A stretch of DNA of 64,000 bases from Pseudomonas typographi (GCF_014694385.1 NZ_JAAOCA010000011.1:62001-126000), one strand, 5' to 3'; positions 36,371 through 45,449 are shown, counted from the first letter of the stretch. The notes: generated by a model from the sequence alone, not told the origin. Program-made: numbers and translations.

Positions 36371-37402
36371 TTGAAAGCCAACAGAAAACCCACTATGCAA
36401 GACGTTGCTCGCGAAGCGGCGGTGTCGACCGCTACCGTTTCGCGGGTACTGGCCGGGTTCAAGGGTGCGACCTCCGATGACACCGCCGAACGAGTGCGCG
36501 AGGTCGCCGCTCGCCTGGGCTATGTGGTCAATTCGGTCGCCGCGAGCCTGCGCAAGGAACGCTCATCGTCGGTCGGCCTGATTCTGGCCGATGTCGCCAA
36601 CCCATTCTTCGGTGCCCTGGCCAGCGGCGTGGAAAGCACCCTGACGCAACAGGGCTTCGGCGTACTGTTGGCCAGCTCCGGCAACGATGCCGATGAAGAG
36701 CGGCGCTTGCTGCGCCTGATGGCAGAAAAACAAGTGGATGCGGTGATCATGGCCAGCTCCGCGGCCGGTGGTGAACATATCAACGAAGCCATCGCCCGCG
36801 GCATGCGCATCGTGCTGGTGGACTCCGAATTGCGGGACGTCGATGCCGACACCGTCGTGGTCGACAACCAAAGCGCCGCGCAGATGGCTATCGAGCATTT
36901 GCTGGAACAAGGGCACCGCGACATCGCCATCATCACCGGCCAACTGCAGGCCTCGTTCGACCGCGAACGCCTCGCCGGTTATCAGCAGGCCCTTAACGCT
37001 CAGGGGTTGAAGCCGCTCAAGCGCTTGACCCTGTGCGGCGACTCCACCTTCGAAGGCGGCCATGCGGCGGTCACCACCCTGCTGCGCAAACGCGCCAAAG
37101 TGACTGCGGTGTTCGCCACCAACAACCTGATGAGCATGGGCGCCATCACCGCACTGCTGGAAGCCGGCCTGTCGATTCCAGACGACATATCGCTGATCGG
37201 CTTCGATGACTTGGAGTGGTACCCGATCTTCAAGCCAGCCATCAGCGCCATTGCCCAGCCGGCCTACCAGTTGGGCCAGGTGGCCGCACAGCGCCTGCTC
37301 CAGCGCTTTGCCGCCGACAACGTGCTGGCGACCGAGCGGGTGGTACTGCCCACGCAATTGATCCTGCGGGCCAGCACCGCCCCACCGCTTTACCACCGTT
37401 AA
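36371..37402 (+). CDS. LacI-family transcriptional regulator
   Basis: A 343-residue regulator. TTG 36371 (LKANRKPTMQDVAREA) is taken as start because AAGGA lies just before it and it leaves a normal lead into the helix-turn-helix (MQDVAREAAVSTATVSRVL); ATG 36395 would cut into it. The hinge (YVVNSVAASLRKERSS) and the periplasmic-binding-protein-like effector domain follow. Divergent from the importer operon and followed 12 bp later by the amidohydrolase. Its likely operators are at 36172-36200 and 38817-38832. Confidence 0.93.
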   Translation: MKANRKPTMQDVAREAAVSTATVSRVLAGFKGATSDDTAERVREVAARLGYVVNSVAASLRKERSSSVGLILADVANPFFGALASGVESTLTQQGFGVLLASSGNDADEERRLLRLMAEKQVDAVIMASSAAGGEHINEAIARGMRIVLVDSELRDVDADTVVVDNQSAAQMAIEHLLEQGHRDIAIITGQLQASFDRERLAGYQQALNAQGLKPLKRLTLCGDSTFEGGHAAVTTLLRKRAKVTAVFATNNLMSMGAITALLEAGLSIPDDISLIGFDDLEWYPIFKPAISAIAQPAYQLGQVAAQRLLQRFAADNVLATERVVLPTQLILRASTAPPLYHR

Positions 37403-37414
37403 AGGTTAACCACC

Positions 37415-38266
37415 ATGCCTTCGTTTGCCCTGGTCGATGCCCATGTGCACTACTACGATCCCAGCCAACTGAATTACCCGTGGCTGGACAACGTTCCGGC
37501 GATCAAGGGCACCTACCTGCCCGCCGACTTCGCCGCCGCGACCGAGGGCATCGCCATCGACAAGCAGGTGTTCGTCGAAGTGGACGTCGCACCAGGCCAG
37601 GAATTGGCCGAAGCGCGTTTCGTGCAGGGCCTTGCCCGCAGCGACCGGCGCATCCAGGGCATCGTCGCCTCGGCCGCCATCGAGCGGGGCGCCTGGGTCA
37701 ACGACGAGCTAGACCGGCTTGGCGAGGTCGCGTTACTCAAGGGCGTGCGCCGCTTGATCCAGTACCACGAGGCGGTGGATTACTGCCTGCAACCGGCCTT
37801 CGTCGAGGGCGTGCAGCAGCTCGGCCGGCGCGGCCTGAGCTTCGATATTTGTATTCGCCACCAGCAACTGGCCAGTGCGACCGAGCTGGTACGCCGCTGC
37901 CCCGATGTGCAGTTCGTGCTGGACCACATCGCCAAGCCGGGGATCGCCAATGGTGTGCGGCACCCCTGGTGGGAAGAGATCAAAACGATTGCGCAGCTGC
38001 CTAATGTGGTCTGCAAGGTCACCGGCGTAATCACCGAGGCCGACCCGCTGCACTGGACCCTATGCGACATCCGCCCGTACATCGACCACACCCTCGACTG
38101 CTTTGGGCTGGGGCGTGCGCTGTTTGCCAGTGACTGGCCGGTGATCAACCTCGCCGGTGCCTATCGGCCCTGGGTGGCGGTGATGGACGAACTGCTCAGC
38201 GGTTGCTCGGCCAGCGAGCTTCAGCAGTTTTACCGCGACACCGCCATTGCGACCTACCGGCTTTAG
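37415..38266 (+). CDS. Amidohydrolase-family lactonase-like protein (COG3618)
   Basis: A 283-residue TIM-barrel metal hydrolase. DAHVHYYDPS (residues 8-17), LDHIAKPGI and FASDWPVINL carry the expected metal and catalytic residues. The group includes L-fucono- and L-rhamnonolactonases and 2-pyrone-4,6-dicarboxylate hydrolase. Together with the SDR dehydrogenase of the same regulon, an oxidation-then-lactone-opening sequence on a sugar is likely, but the sugar is not known. It overlaps the convergent NADAR gene by 4 bp. Confidence 0.88.
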   Translation: MPSFALVDAHVHYYDPSQLNYPWLDNVPAIKGTYLPADFAAATEGIAIDKQVFVEVDVAPGQELAEARFVQGLARSDRRIQGIVASAAIERGAWVNDELDRLGEVALLKGVRRLIQYHEAVDYCLQPAFVEGVQQLGRRGLSFDICIRHQQLASATELVRRCPDVQFVLDHIAKPGIANGVRHPWWEEIKTIAQLPNVVCKVTGVITEADPLHWTLCDIRPYIDHTLDCFGLGRALFASDWPVINLAGAYRPWVAVMDELLSGCSASELQQFYRDTAIATYRL

Positions 38267-38727
38267 GCACCAAAGCGGCCTTGGCGATACTCATGGCGCA
38301 GCCCCATGAGTATCTTGCCGAGCACGTTATGCCCCTGCCCCTGGTATTCGCCCCAGTAGCGGGCAACTTCGCTGTCATCCGGGGCCCATTCCACCAGGCG
38401 TGCATTCTGGGTGCCGAGCAGCAAGGCGCGCAGGTCCGGGTGCTGGTCGAACTTGGCCCGCACGATGCCGGTCATGATCTTCACGTGGTCCTCATACCAA
38501 TGGTCGACGGTTTGCTCGGGTGCCAGGGCGTCACCGGCCGCGGCCACTAACTCCGCTGTGGGTGCCGCCATCAGCCATTCGCGCAATGCCGGCCTGGCCT
38601 TGAGTACCTGGTAGGCATGTTCGGCAGTGGCATAGCGCTGCCCGGCGTACTCCAGCGCTCGAGGGTGCAGGTTGCTCAGTGCGCAGAACTCGCCATGGCG
38701 AGGATCGTAGAAACGTATTTCGTTCAT
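38263..38727 (-). CDS. NADAR-family protein (YbiA-like N-glycosidase)
   Basis: A 154-residue protein. NADAR signatures: LSNLHPRALEYAGQRY, TAEHAYQVLKAR, and WGEYQGQGHNVLGKILMGLR. In E. coli YbiA cleaves the N-glycosidic bond of riboflavin-pathway intermediates, and some NADAR proteins act on ADP-ribose or NAD-linked modifications. It is divergent from the PLP dehydratase and shares the promoter region containing the second LacI-type operator. Confidence 0.9.
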   Translation of the reverse strand: MNEIRFYDPRHGEFCALSNLHPRALEYAGQRYATAEHAYQVLKARPALREWLMAAPTAELVAAAGDALAPEQTVDHWYEDHVKIMTGIVRAKFDQHPDLRALLLGTQNARLVEWAPDDSEVARYWGEYQGQGHNVLGKILMGLRHEYRQGRFGA

Positions 38728-38816
38728 TCCAGGCCTCTGGGGAAGGGCGGATGGTCGCTGAGCCGATAAGAGAATGGCTTGCCGTGTTCGCTACTGTATG
38801 GTGTGATGTAGTCAGA

Positions 38817-38832
38817 ACGCAATCGATTACGT
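38817..38832. promoter_or_regulatory. LacI-type operator between NADAR and dehydratase genes
   Basis: ACGCAATCGATTACGT matches the palindrome at 36185-36200 in 15 of 16 bases. It lies 21 bp before the dehydratase GTG and 89 bp upstream of the NADAR start. This places the dehydratase, and possibly the NADAR gene, under the same regulator as the importer. Confidence 0.7.
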
Positions 38833-38853
38833 AATAATTCCGTAGGGGCCGCC

Positions 38854-39789
38854 GTGATCACTTTGTCCGATATCGAATCAGCCGCAGAACGCATTGCGCC
38901 TTTTATCCGCCACACACCGTTGGTCCCCGCTACGGCGCTGCGCGAGCCGGTCACGGATGCGCGGTTGTGGCTCAAGCTCGAATGCCTGCAGCCTACCGGG
39001 TCGTTCAAGGTACGCGGTGCCACCAACCGCCTGCTGACCACACCGGTGGAGCAACTGCGCAATGGCATCGTCACGGCCTCTGGGGGCAATCACGGCTTGG
39101 CTACCGCGCGCGCCGCCAGCGTTGCCGGCGTACCGGCAAACATTTTCGTGCCCCGCAGCATCACCCCGGCCAAATTAGACAAGCTCGCCCGTTGGGGTGC
39201 ACAGGTGCACGTGGTGGGGGATGTCTGGGATGAAGCCAACGAGCAGGCTTTGGTATTTGCCGCCGAGCACCAAGCGGCCTATTTCCATCCGTTCGCCGAC
39301 CCAGCGGTGGTCGCCGGCCAAGGCACCTTGGGGCTGGAAATCCTGCAGGCGTTGCCCGACATTGACGTGATCCTCGTGGCGATCGGCGGCGGCGGGCTGA
39401 TTTCCGGCATCGCCACCGCGCTCAAGGCGCTTAAGCCCTCCGTGCGCATCATCGGTATCGAACCGGAAGGCTCCCCCACCCTACACGCCTGCTTGCAGGC
39501 GCAACAGGTGGTACGCCTGCCCGCGGTCACTACGCAGGTGGCGACCATGGCCTGCGGGCGTACCGAAGAACGTGTTTTCGAATTGGCGCGGCATGCCATC
39601 GAGCAGGTGGTACTGGTCAGCGATGCCGCGTTACTGGACGCAGCCCGGTGGTTGTGGTTCGAGTTTGGATTGGCCGCAGACCTCAGCGGCGCCGCCGCGA
39701 TTGCCGCGCTGCGCTCAGGTAAGCTGGCCCTGCCAGCAGGCCTCAATGTCTGTGCCCTGGTGTGCGGGGCTGGGCAGGAAGGTATATGA
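38854..39789 (+). CDS. PLP-dependent threonine/serine dehydratase-like protein
   Basis: A 311-residue fold-type II PLP enzyme. PLP-binding Lys is in TGSFKVRGATN, the phosphate-binding and substrate loop in ASGGNHGLA, and the glycine-rich PLP phosphate loop in AIGGGGLISG. There is no C-terminal ACT domain, so it is the short catabolic form, close to TdcB or hydroxyaspartate/serine dehydratases. GTG 38854 is the start. Position behind a LacI-type operator suggests it acts in the same pathway as the importer rather than in isoleucine synthesis. Confidence 0.88.
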   Translation: MITLSDIESAAERIAPFIRHTPLVPATALREPVTDARLWLKLECLQPTGSFKVRGATNRLLTTPVEQLRNGIVTASGGNHGLATARAASVAGVPANIFVPRSITPAKLDKLARWGAQVHVVGDVWDEANEQALVFAAEHQAAYFHPFADPAVVAGQGTLGLEILQALPDIDVILVAIGGGGLISGIATALKALKPSVRIIGIEPEGSPTLHACLQAQQVVRLPAVTTQVATMACGRTEERVFELARHAIEQVVLVSDAALLDAARWLWFEFGLAADLSGAAAIAALRSGKLALPAGLNVCALVCGAGQEGI

Positions 39790-39873
39790 AAAGGGCGGCC
39801 GGCGCCGCTATCTGATCGCCCGTGGCATACCCGATGAAACACCCTGGGGTTGCCCCGCCGTGGGTGACCGCGC

Positions 39874-40671
39874 TCAAGCGAACGGCATGGGCCCTGGGAA
39901 TGCCCCAATAGGCACCCAATGGGTGATAAGCCCGGTGTCAGGCTTCCAGTGGTGCAGCAACAGGGCGGGGGGTTCTAGATAGGATGCTTCTTCAGCGCCG
40001 GGCTCCAGCGCAAGGCCGATGGCCGTGGTGGTGCTGGGCGCCGTACACAATAGGGTGCCGCCGAAACGCAGTTGCATCGCCCGGTGGACATGCCCACACA
40101 CCACCCGCTCCACCGCCGGGTATCGTTCAACGGTGCGGGCGAGGCGCTGGGCGTTGAAGCAGGCGTAGGGGTCGATATAGGGAATACCGCTTAAAAACGG
40201 CGGCTGGTGCAGCATGATCAAGGTAGGCCGCTCCGGCTCCTGGGCAAGCGCACCTTCTAGCCATGCCTGCGCCGCTTCGTCCATATCGCCGTGGTGTTGG
40301 CCAGGCACGGTAATGTCCAAGCCAATGATACGAACCGGCCCAAGCCCGGCTGCAACGAAATGCAAAGGCCCTTCGCTGGCCGCCAGGCTCTGTTCAGCAA
40401 AAGCTGCCCGGAACCGTGCGCGGTCGTCATGGTTGCCAGGAATCAACAGCAGCGGCTGCTCGATACCCGCCAGCAGCATTTTTGCCATCTCATATTCGGC
40501 GGGTAAGCCTTCATCCACCAGGTCGCCGGTGATGATGACGACATCCGGGCGCGGTCGCAGGGCATGTAGATGCTCGATGGCTTGCTTACACATCTTGTTC
40601 GAATCCACCAGCCCCTGGTAGAGCACGCCCTGTGGCCTGATGTGTAGGTCTGACAAGTGGGCAATCAGCAC
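39874..40671 (-). CDS. Calcineurin-like phosphodiesterase (CpdA-like)
   Basis: A 265-residue metallophosphoesterase. Motifs in order: HLSDLHI, TGDLVDEG, PGNHDDR, LHQPP and GHVHRAMQ, which together form the dimetal site. Closest to 3',5'-cAMP phosphodiesterases and cyclic or glycerophosphodiesterases of this class. GTG 40671 is the start. It converges on the dehydratase gene; no partner gene is evident. Confidence 0.88.
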   Translation of the reverse strand: MLIAHLSDLHIRPQGVLYQGLVDSNKMCKQAIEHLHALRPRPDVVIITGDLVDEGLPAEYEMAKMLLAGIEQPLLLIPGNHDDRARFRAAFAEQSLAASEGPLHFVAAGLGPVRIIGLDITVPGQHHGDMDEAAQAWLEGALAQEPERPTLIMLHQPPFLSGIPYIDPYACFNAQRLARTVERYPAVERVVCGHVHRAMQLRFGGTLLCTAPSTTTAIGLALEPGAEEASYLEPPALLLHHWKPDTGLITHWVPIGAFPGPMPFA

Positions 40672-40951
40672 GGCGTGTCTCCAGGGGTCGCTGTTGGCGC
40701 AGGGTAACAGCCATGCACGCGGAACAGTCTATAAGGCTATGCCAAGCGCCTTTAGCACGTACAGCCCGATTGGAGCGTTGAGGGCAGAAGGTAGTGCAGA
40801 CGGCTGGCAGAATCGGTAGCTGATCGCACCTGCAAACGGCCGATACGGCGGCCCGGAACGCTTTACCACACGGAATTTTTACCAACCGGTCACCATTCAA
40901 TGACATCCACTTCTCTACTGTGAGGCAGGCTTTCTCCCTGCACAGTGCCTC
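40672..40951. other. Intergenic region between phosphodiesterase and response regulator
   Basis: 280 bp without a gene. It must hold the divergent promoters. A segment near 40876-40893 (AATTTTTACCAACCGGTC) is the only AT-rich part close to the response-regulator start. Nothing else is recognisable. Confidence 0.4.
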
Positions 40952-41623
40952 ATGAAAATCTTGATCATTGAAGATAACCGCGACATCCACGACAACATTG
41001 TCGAGTTCCTCAAACTCAAGGGCCACCACGTCGAGGGGGCCTTGGATGGGCTGACCGGGTTGCACTTGGCCGCCTCCAAGGATTTTGATGCGATCATCCT
41101 CGACATTATGTTGCCCGGCGCGGATGGTTATCACATTTGCCGCACATTGCGCCAACACGCACACTCCAATGCCGCGATCTTGATCCTCACCGCGCGCGAC
41201 GAGTTGAGCGACCGGCTGGTGGGGTTCGAGGTGGGCGCCGATGATTATGTGGTCAAGCCATTTGCCATGGCCGAAGTGGTGGTGCGTTTGGAAACCATCG
41301 TGGCCCGCCGCCGCGGCCGTAACCCGCGAATTTTGCAGGTCAGTGACCTGCGTTATGACCTCGATACCCTGGAGGTGACCCGTGCCGGCCACCCGGTGCG
41401 CTTGACGCCCACCGGGCTCAAGCTGCTTGAGGTGCTGATGCGCCGCAGCCCCGCGGTGGTCAGCAAGCGGGTACTGGAAGACGCTGTCTGGGGCCGTGAC
41501 CTACCCCGAAACGACATTATAAAAAGCAATATCTATCTGATCCGCCGCGCTATCGACAAGGGTTTTGAGCAGCCCTTGGTGCATACCCTGCACGGCCTGG
41601 GCTACAAGCTCAGTTCGCCCTGA
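40952..41623 (+). CDS. OmpR-family response regulator, ColR-like, without a kinase partner
   Basis: A 223-residue regulator. The receiver has the acidic pair EDN near residue 7, phospho-Asp in IILDIMLPGADGY (about residue 52) and the Lys in YVVKPFAMAE. The C-terminal winged helix (LTPTGLKLLEVLMRRS and VHTLHGLGYKL) is OmpR type. The overall sequence closely resembles ColR. No histidine kinase follows; the next gene is an eptA. It may answer to a kinase elsewhere and act on the neighbouring lipid A gene. Confidence 0.9.
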   Translation: MKILIIEDNRDIHDNIVEFLKLKGHHVEGALDGLTGLHLAASKDFDAIILDIMLPGADGYHICRTLRQHAHSNAAILILTARDELSDRLVGFEVGADDYVVKPFAMAEVVVRLETIVARRRGRNPRILQVSDLRYDLDTLEVTRAGHPVRLTPTGLKLLEVLMRRSPAVVSKRVLEDAVWGRDLPRNDIIKSNIYLIRRAIDKGFEQPLVHTLHGLGYKLSSP

Positions 41624-42011
41624 ACTCATTACTGTTCGTTCTACGCCCGTACGCTTTGCTGTGCCACAAGGCGGGCGCCATGGTGCCCGCGCTGCCAGCC
41701 ACCGTGGAATGCTTCTAGCCCCGGGCCCGCGCAGCCTGGGCTTAGCCCAATAAGCCCAATACCGCCAGCCGTGACCATTCGTTTCGGCGCTTTTCACGAA
41801 AAACGTTCCTGCCCGTGCCTAGTGTGGCACCTCGGAAGTTGCCCGCACTCCGTTTGGCGGTGCCGTTCGCTGCTGGGCCACGGTGCTCGGCAACACCCTC
41901 CATGCGTCAAGGTTTGCGCGAACTTCTGAGAGACCCCATGGGTTCCCCTGCTACTGGAGCGCGCCCTCTTCTGGGCGCGCACGTTAATTGAATGCAGACG
42001 GCTTTCATTCG
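41624..42011. other. Leader region of eptA with a strong hairpin
   Basis: 388 bp with no gene and no kinase remnant that I can recognise. At 41959-41980 GCGCGCCC and GGGCGCGC form a perfect 8-bp stem with a 6-nt loop, not followed by a T-run, 31 bp before the eptA ATG. This could pause transcription or mask translation. CTTTTCAC at 41790-41797 recalls the 3' part of the ColR binding motif as I remember it, which is weak evidence. Confidence 0.4.
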
Positions 42012-43628
42012 ATGGCGAAGTTCAAAGCGGTACGGCCCGAAGCGGTCACCCTGGCAGCCAGCATATTGTTGCTGACCCTGTTCAATATTCCGTTGTGGCA
42101 CCACTTGGCACCGATTACCCAGGCTGCACATGGCTGGCTGCTGCGCAGCGTATTCCTGACCATGGTGCTGCTGCTATTTAACTTTGTGCTGTTCATGTTC
42201 GCCAGCCGGTGGACGCTAAAGCCCCTGCTGATGCTGCTGTTCGTGGTCAGCGCTGCGGTCGCGTACTTTATGAACGAATACGGCATCTTCATCGATGCCA
42301 GTATGTTTCGTAACGTCGCCGAGACGGACGCCAGCGAGGTACGTGGGCTGCTCTCGGTGAAACTGGCCGGGTACCTGCTCGGCTTGGGCGCGCTTCCGTG
42401 CGTGTTGCTTTGGCGGTTGCCCATCCATTACCGGCCTTTCTCCCGGGCAGTGCTCAGTAAATTCGTAGTGGGCATGTTCAGCGCCTGCGCTGTCGGGCTT
42501 TTAGCCATGGCCAACTACCAAGGCTTGTCGTCGTTATTGCGCAATCACCATGAATTACGCCTGTTGGTAGTGCCCAGCAATGTGATCGGCGCCACCATGG
42601 CCTATCTCGCAGAGAACGTGTCTGCGGTTAAACAACCCTTCGTGCAGGTTGGCCTGGATGCGCACCTGGCCCCAGCCTGGCAGCAGCATGCGCGCAAGTC
42701 GCTGACGGTATTGGTGATTGGCGAGAGCGCCCGCGCCGAAAACTTCGGCCTGTTCGGCTATAGCCGCGACACCACGCCGGAGCTTGCCAAAGTGGCGGGC
42801 TTGGTAGCTTTCCCGGATGTGCATTCTTGCGGCACGGAAACCGCGGTATCGCTGCCATGCTTGTTCTCCAACCTGCCGCGCAAGGATTATTCGGCAAGCG
42901 TGGCAGCCCGCCGCGAAGGCCTTTTGGATGTGCTGAAGCGAGCCGGGCTGGACGTGCTGTGGATCGACAACCAAGCCGGCTGCAAAGGGGCCTGTGCCCG
43001 GGTGGCCTACAGCAACGTCAGCAATGCAGCCGACCCTCGCTACTGCTCAGGCGGCGAATGCCACGACGAGATTCTGCTGCGTGACCTGCCGGCGCTGCTG
43101 GCTAACCTGAAGCAGAACACCGTACTGGTGTTGCACCAGATGGGTAGCCACGGGCCTGAATATTACAAGCGGGTACCGCCCGGCTATGACCACTTCCAAC
43201 CCGTGTGCGAGAACAATGCCCTGAACGCCTGCGACAGGGGGCAGATCATCAATGCTTACGACAATACCCTGCGCTATACCGACCATGTGCTCAGTGAGCT
43301 TATAAACACCCTGCGCAGCCACGACGGCCAGGTGGATACCGCAATGCTCTATGTGTCTGACCATGGCGAGTCGCTGGGCGAATACAACCTGTTCCTGCAC
43401 GGCACGCCCTACATGCTTGCGCCTGAACAGCAAAAGCACGTGCCGATGCTGGCGTGGTTCTCCGATGGCTACCAAAAGGATTTTTCCCTCGATGCGCGAT
43501 GCCTTCAGGCCTCACGTGACCGCCCGCTCAGCCACGACAACGTGTTTCACTCCATGCTTGGGCTTTTGCAGGTAGACAGCCAGGTATACGACGCTGGCTT
43601 GGACATGTTTGCAGGTTGCCGGCGCTAG
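42012..43628 (+). CDS. eptA: Lipid A phosphoethanolamine transferase
   Basis: A 538-residue inner-membrane enzyme adding phosphoethanolamine to lipid A, which lowers surface charge and polymyxin susceptibility. Five N-terminal hydrophobic segments lead to a periplasmic sulfatase-fold domain. The Zn site and nucleophile are visible: IGESARAENFGLFGYSR, SCGTETAVSLPCLFSN (catalytic Thr) and YVSDHGESLGE. ATG 42012 is preferred; a TTG at 41988 is in frame. It follows the ColR-like regulator. Confidence 0.93.
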   Translation: MAKFKAVRPEAVTLAASILLLTLFNIPLWHHLAPITQAAHGWLLRSVFLTMVLLLFNFVLFMFASRWTLKPLLMLLFVVSAAVAYFMNEYGIFIDASMFRNVAETDASEVRGLLSVKLAGYLLGLGALPCVLLWRLPIHYRPFSRAVLSKFVVGMFSACAVGLLAMANYQGLSSLLRNHHELRLLVVPSNVIGATMAYLAENVSAVKQPFVQVGLDAHLAPAWQQHARKSLTVLVIGESARAENFGLFGYSRDTTPELAKVAGLVAFPDVHSCGTETAVSLPCLFSNLPRKDYSASVAARREGLLDVLKRAGLDVLWIDNQAGCKGACARVAYSNVSNAADPRYCSGGECHDEILLRDLPALLANLKQNTVLVLHQMGSHGPEYYKRVPPGYDHFQPVCENNALNACDRGQIINAYDNTLRYTDHVLSELINTLRSHDGQVDTAMLYVSDHGESLGEYNLFLHGTPYMLAPEQQKHVPMLAWFSDGYQKDFSLDARCLQASRDRPLSHDNVFHSMLGLLQVDSQVYDAGLDMFAGCRR

Positions 43629-43711
43629 CGGGGTGTTTCTGCTATGGGCATGGGTGCGATGTGCGAGACACCCTGCATGATACGCAGGGCGACGGTCGTT
43701 GGCTGCCGCCT

Positions 43712-44365
43712 TCACCGGCTGCGCAGGCGCCGTACATAGCGGTCACCCAAGTACTGGATGCCACACACCAGCACGATCAAAATTGCAATGACCCAGGCCA
43801 TCACGACCGTGTCGTAACGCTGGTAACCGTAGCGGATGGCCAAGTCGCCCAGGCCGCCAGCACCGATGGCACCGGCCATGGCCGAGGCGCCGATCATGGC
43901 TACCACCGTGAGGGTGAAGCCGCCGATGATGCCGGGCAGCGCTTCGGGCAACAGCACATTGAACAAAATATGCCGGCGCTCGCAGCCCAGCGCCTGGGCC
44001 GCCTCGATCACCCCGCCGCTGACTTCGCGCAGGCTCACCTCCGCGACCCGGGCGAAGAATGGGGTGGCGCTCAAGGTAATGGGCACCACCGCCGCCCATA
44101 CGCCAATGGTGGTGCCCACCAGCAAACGGGTAAAGGGGATCAGCGCCACCAACAGGATGATGAACGGCGTGGCGCGAAAGGCGTTGACCACCCCGCCCAG
44201 CACCCGGTTCAGCGCCGGCGCACTGAAGATCGCACCGCGCGCGGTGGTGACCAGCACCAGCGCCAAGGCAATACCGGCAAACCAGACGATAATCGCCGAG
44301 AGCCCGACCATGGTCAGGGTATCGGCCAGCGCCTTGCACAGCGCCTTGAACATGAAATCAGACAT
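43712..44365 (-). CDS. metI: Methionine ABC transporter permease
   Basis: A 217-residue permease with five hydrophobic segments. The ATPase-contact loop EAAQALGCERRHILFNVLLP and the family stretch NAFRATPFIILLVALIPF are diagnostic. The start at 44365 overlaps the metN stop by 8 bp. Last gene of the metQNI operon. Confidence 0.94.
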   Translation of the reverse strand: MSDFMFKALCKALADTLTMVGLSAIIVWFAGIALALVLVTTARGAIFSAPALNRVLGGVVNAFRATPFIILLVALIPFTRLLVGTTIGVWAAVVPITLSATPFFARVAEVSLREVSGGVIEAAQALGCERRHILFNVLLPEALPGIIGGFTLTVVAMIGASAMAGAIGAGGLGDLAIRYGYQRYDTVVMAWVIAILIVLVCGIQYLGDRYVRRLRSR

Positions 44366-45449
44366 GGCCCACGACCTTGGCCGCACTGAACAGGCCGTTC
44401 AGGCCCAGGAACAGTTCCACCCGCGCGGGCGCCGCGCGCACCGCCAATAGCAAGCGGCCCTGGGCCCGGCCCTGGATGCGATCGATGCCACCGTGCAGCA
44501 ACTCGATGTCACGGCCCAGGTGGTGGGCGATGGCGCTCAAATCCGGCTCGCCGGCGCTTTGCCCGTCAAAGGTCAGCTCCAGTACCGCGCGTTGGCCGTT
44601 ACCGGCCGCCAAGCGCTGGGCCAGGTCTTCCGGCAGTTGAGTGGCCAGCGGTGCCAGCAGTGCACGGGTCGCGTCCGCCTGGGGTCGGCCGAAGATCTGC
44701 CACACCGGGCCCTGCTCGACAATGCGCCCGCGCTCCAGCACCACCACCCGGTCGCACACTTGGCGGATCACCGCCATTTCGTGGGTGATCAGCACAATGG
44801 TCAGCTTAAGCTTGCGGTTGATCTCTTTGAGCAGCGCCAGAATCGACTGGGTGGTTTCTGGGTCTAGCGCGCTGGTGGCCTCGTCGCACAGCAAAATGCT
44901 CGGTTCGAGCATCAGCGCCCGGGCGATGCCCACCCGCTGTTTTTGCCCGCCGGAGAGCCGTGACGGATACACATGTTCCTTGCCTTTGAGCCCCACCAAC
45001 GCCAACAGCTCACGGGCGCGTTGCTCGATAATGGCACGGCTTACCCCAGCTGCCTTCAAGGGCAGGGCGAGGTTCTCCAGCACGGTTTGCGACGCCAGCA
45101 GGTTGAAGTGCTGGAAGATCATGCCGATGCCGCGGCGCAACCTCACCAACTCGTTGGCCGAGAGCTTGCCGATGTCTTGCCCGTCGATCAGCACCTGGCC
45201 TTCGCTGACGTCTTCCAGGCGATTGAAGGTGCGGATCAAACTCGACTTGCCGGCGCCACTGCGGCCGATAATGCCGAAAATCTCGCCACGGTGAATATCC
45301 AGGTCGATGTTGCTCAGGGCGTTGACCGCCTTGCGCCCGGCCAGGTACGTCTTGCCCACGCCGCGCACCTGGATGTGCACCGGCTGCTGGGGAGCGTGCA
45401 CGGGCGGGGGTTCAACGGTGTTACTGCGCAGGGAAATCACCTGGCTCAT
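44358..45449 (-). CDS. metN: Methionine ABC transporter ATP-binding protein
   Basis: A 363-residue ATPase. Walker A GRSGAGKSSLIRTFNRLE, signature RLSGGQKQRVGIARAL, Walker B ILLCDEATSALDPETT and H-loop LITHEMAVIRQV are intact. The C-terminal NIL domain (about residues 275-350) senses intracellular methionine and inhibits import. The start overlaps the metQ stop by 4 bp. Confidence 0.95.
   Translation of the reverse strand: MSQVISLRSNTVEPPPVHAPQQPVHIQVRGVGKTYLAGRKAVNALSNIDLDIHRGEIFGIIGRSGAGKSSLIRTFNRLEDVSEGQVLIDGQDIGKLSANELVRLRRGIGMIFQHFNLLASQTVLENLALPLKAAGVSRAIIEQRARELLALVGLKGKEHVYPSRLSGGQKQRVGIARALMLEPSILLCDEATSALDPETTQSILALLKEINRKLKLTIVLITHEMAVIRQVCDRVVVLERGRIVEQGPVWQIFGRPQADATRALLAPLATQLPEDLAQRLAAGNGQRAVLELTFDGQSAGEPDLSAIAHHLGRDIELLHGGIDRIQGRAQGRLLLAVRAAPARVELFLGLNGLFSAAKVVGHV

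Noticed and set aside
41624..42011. A remnant histidine kinase between the ColR-like gene and eptA.
   Set aside because: No H-box, N-box or G-box fragments can be read in any frame of this stretch.
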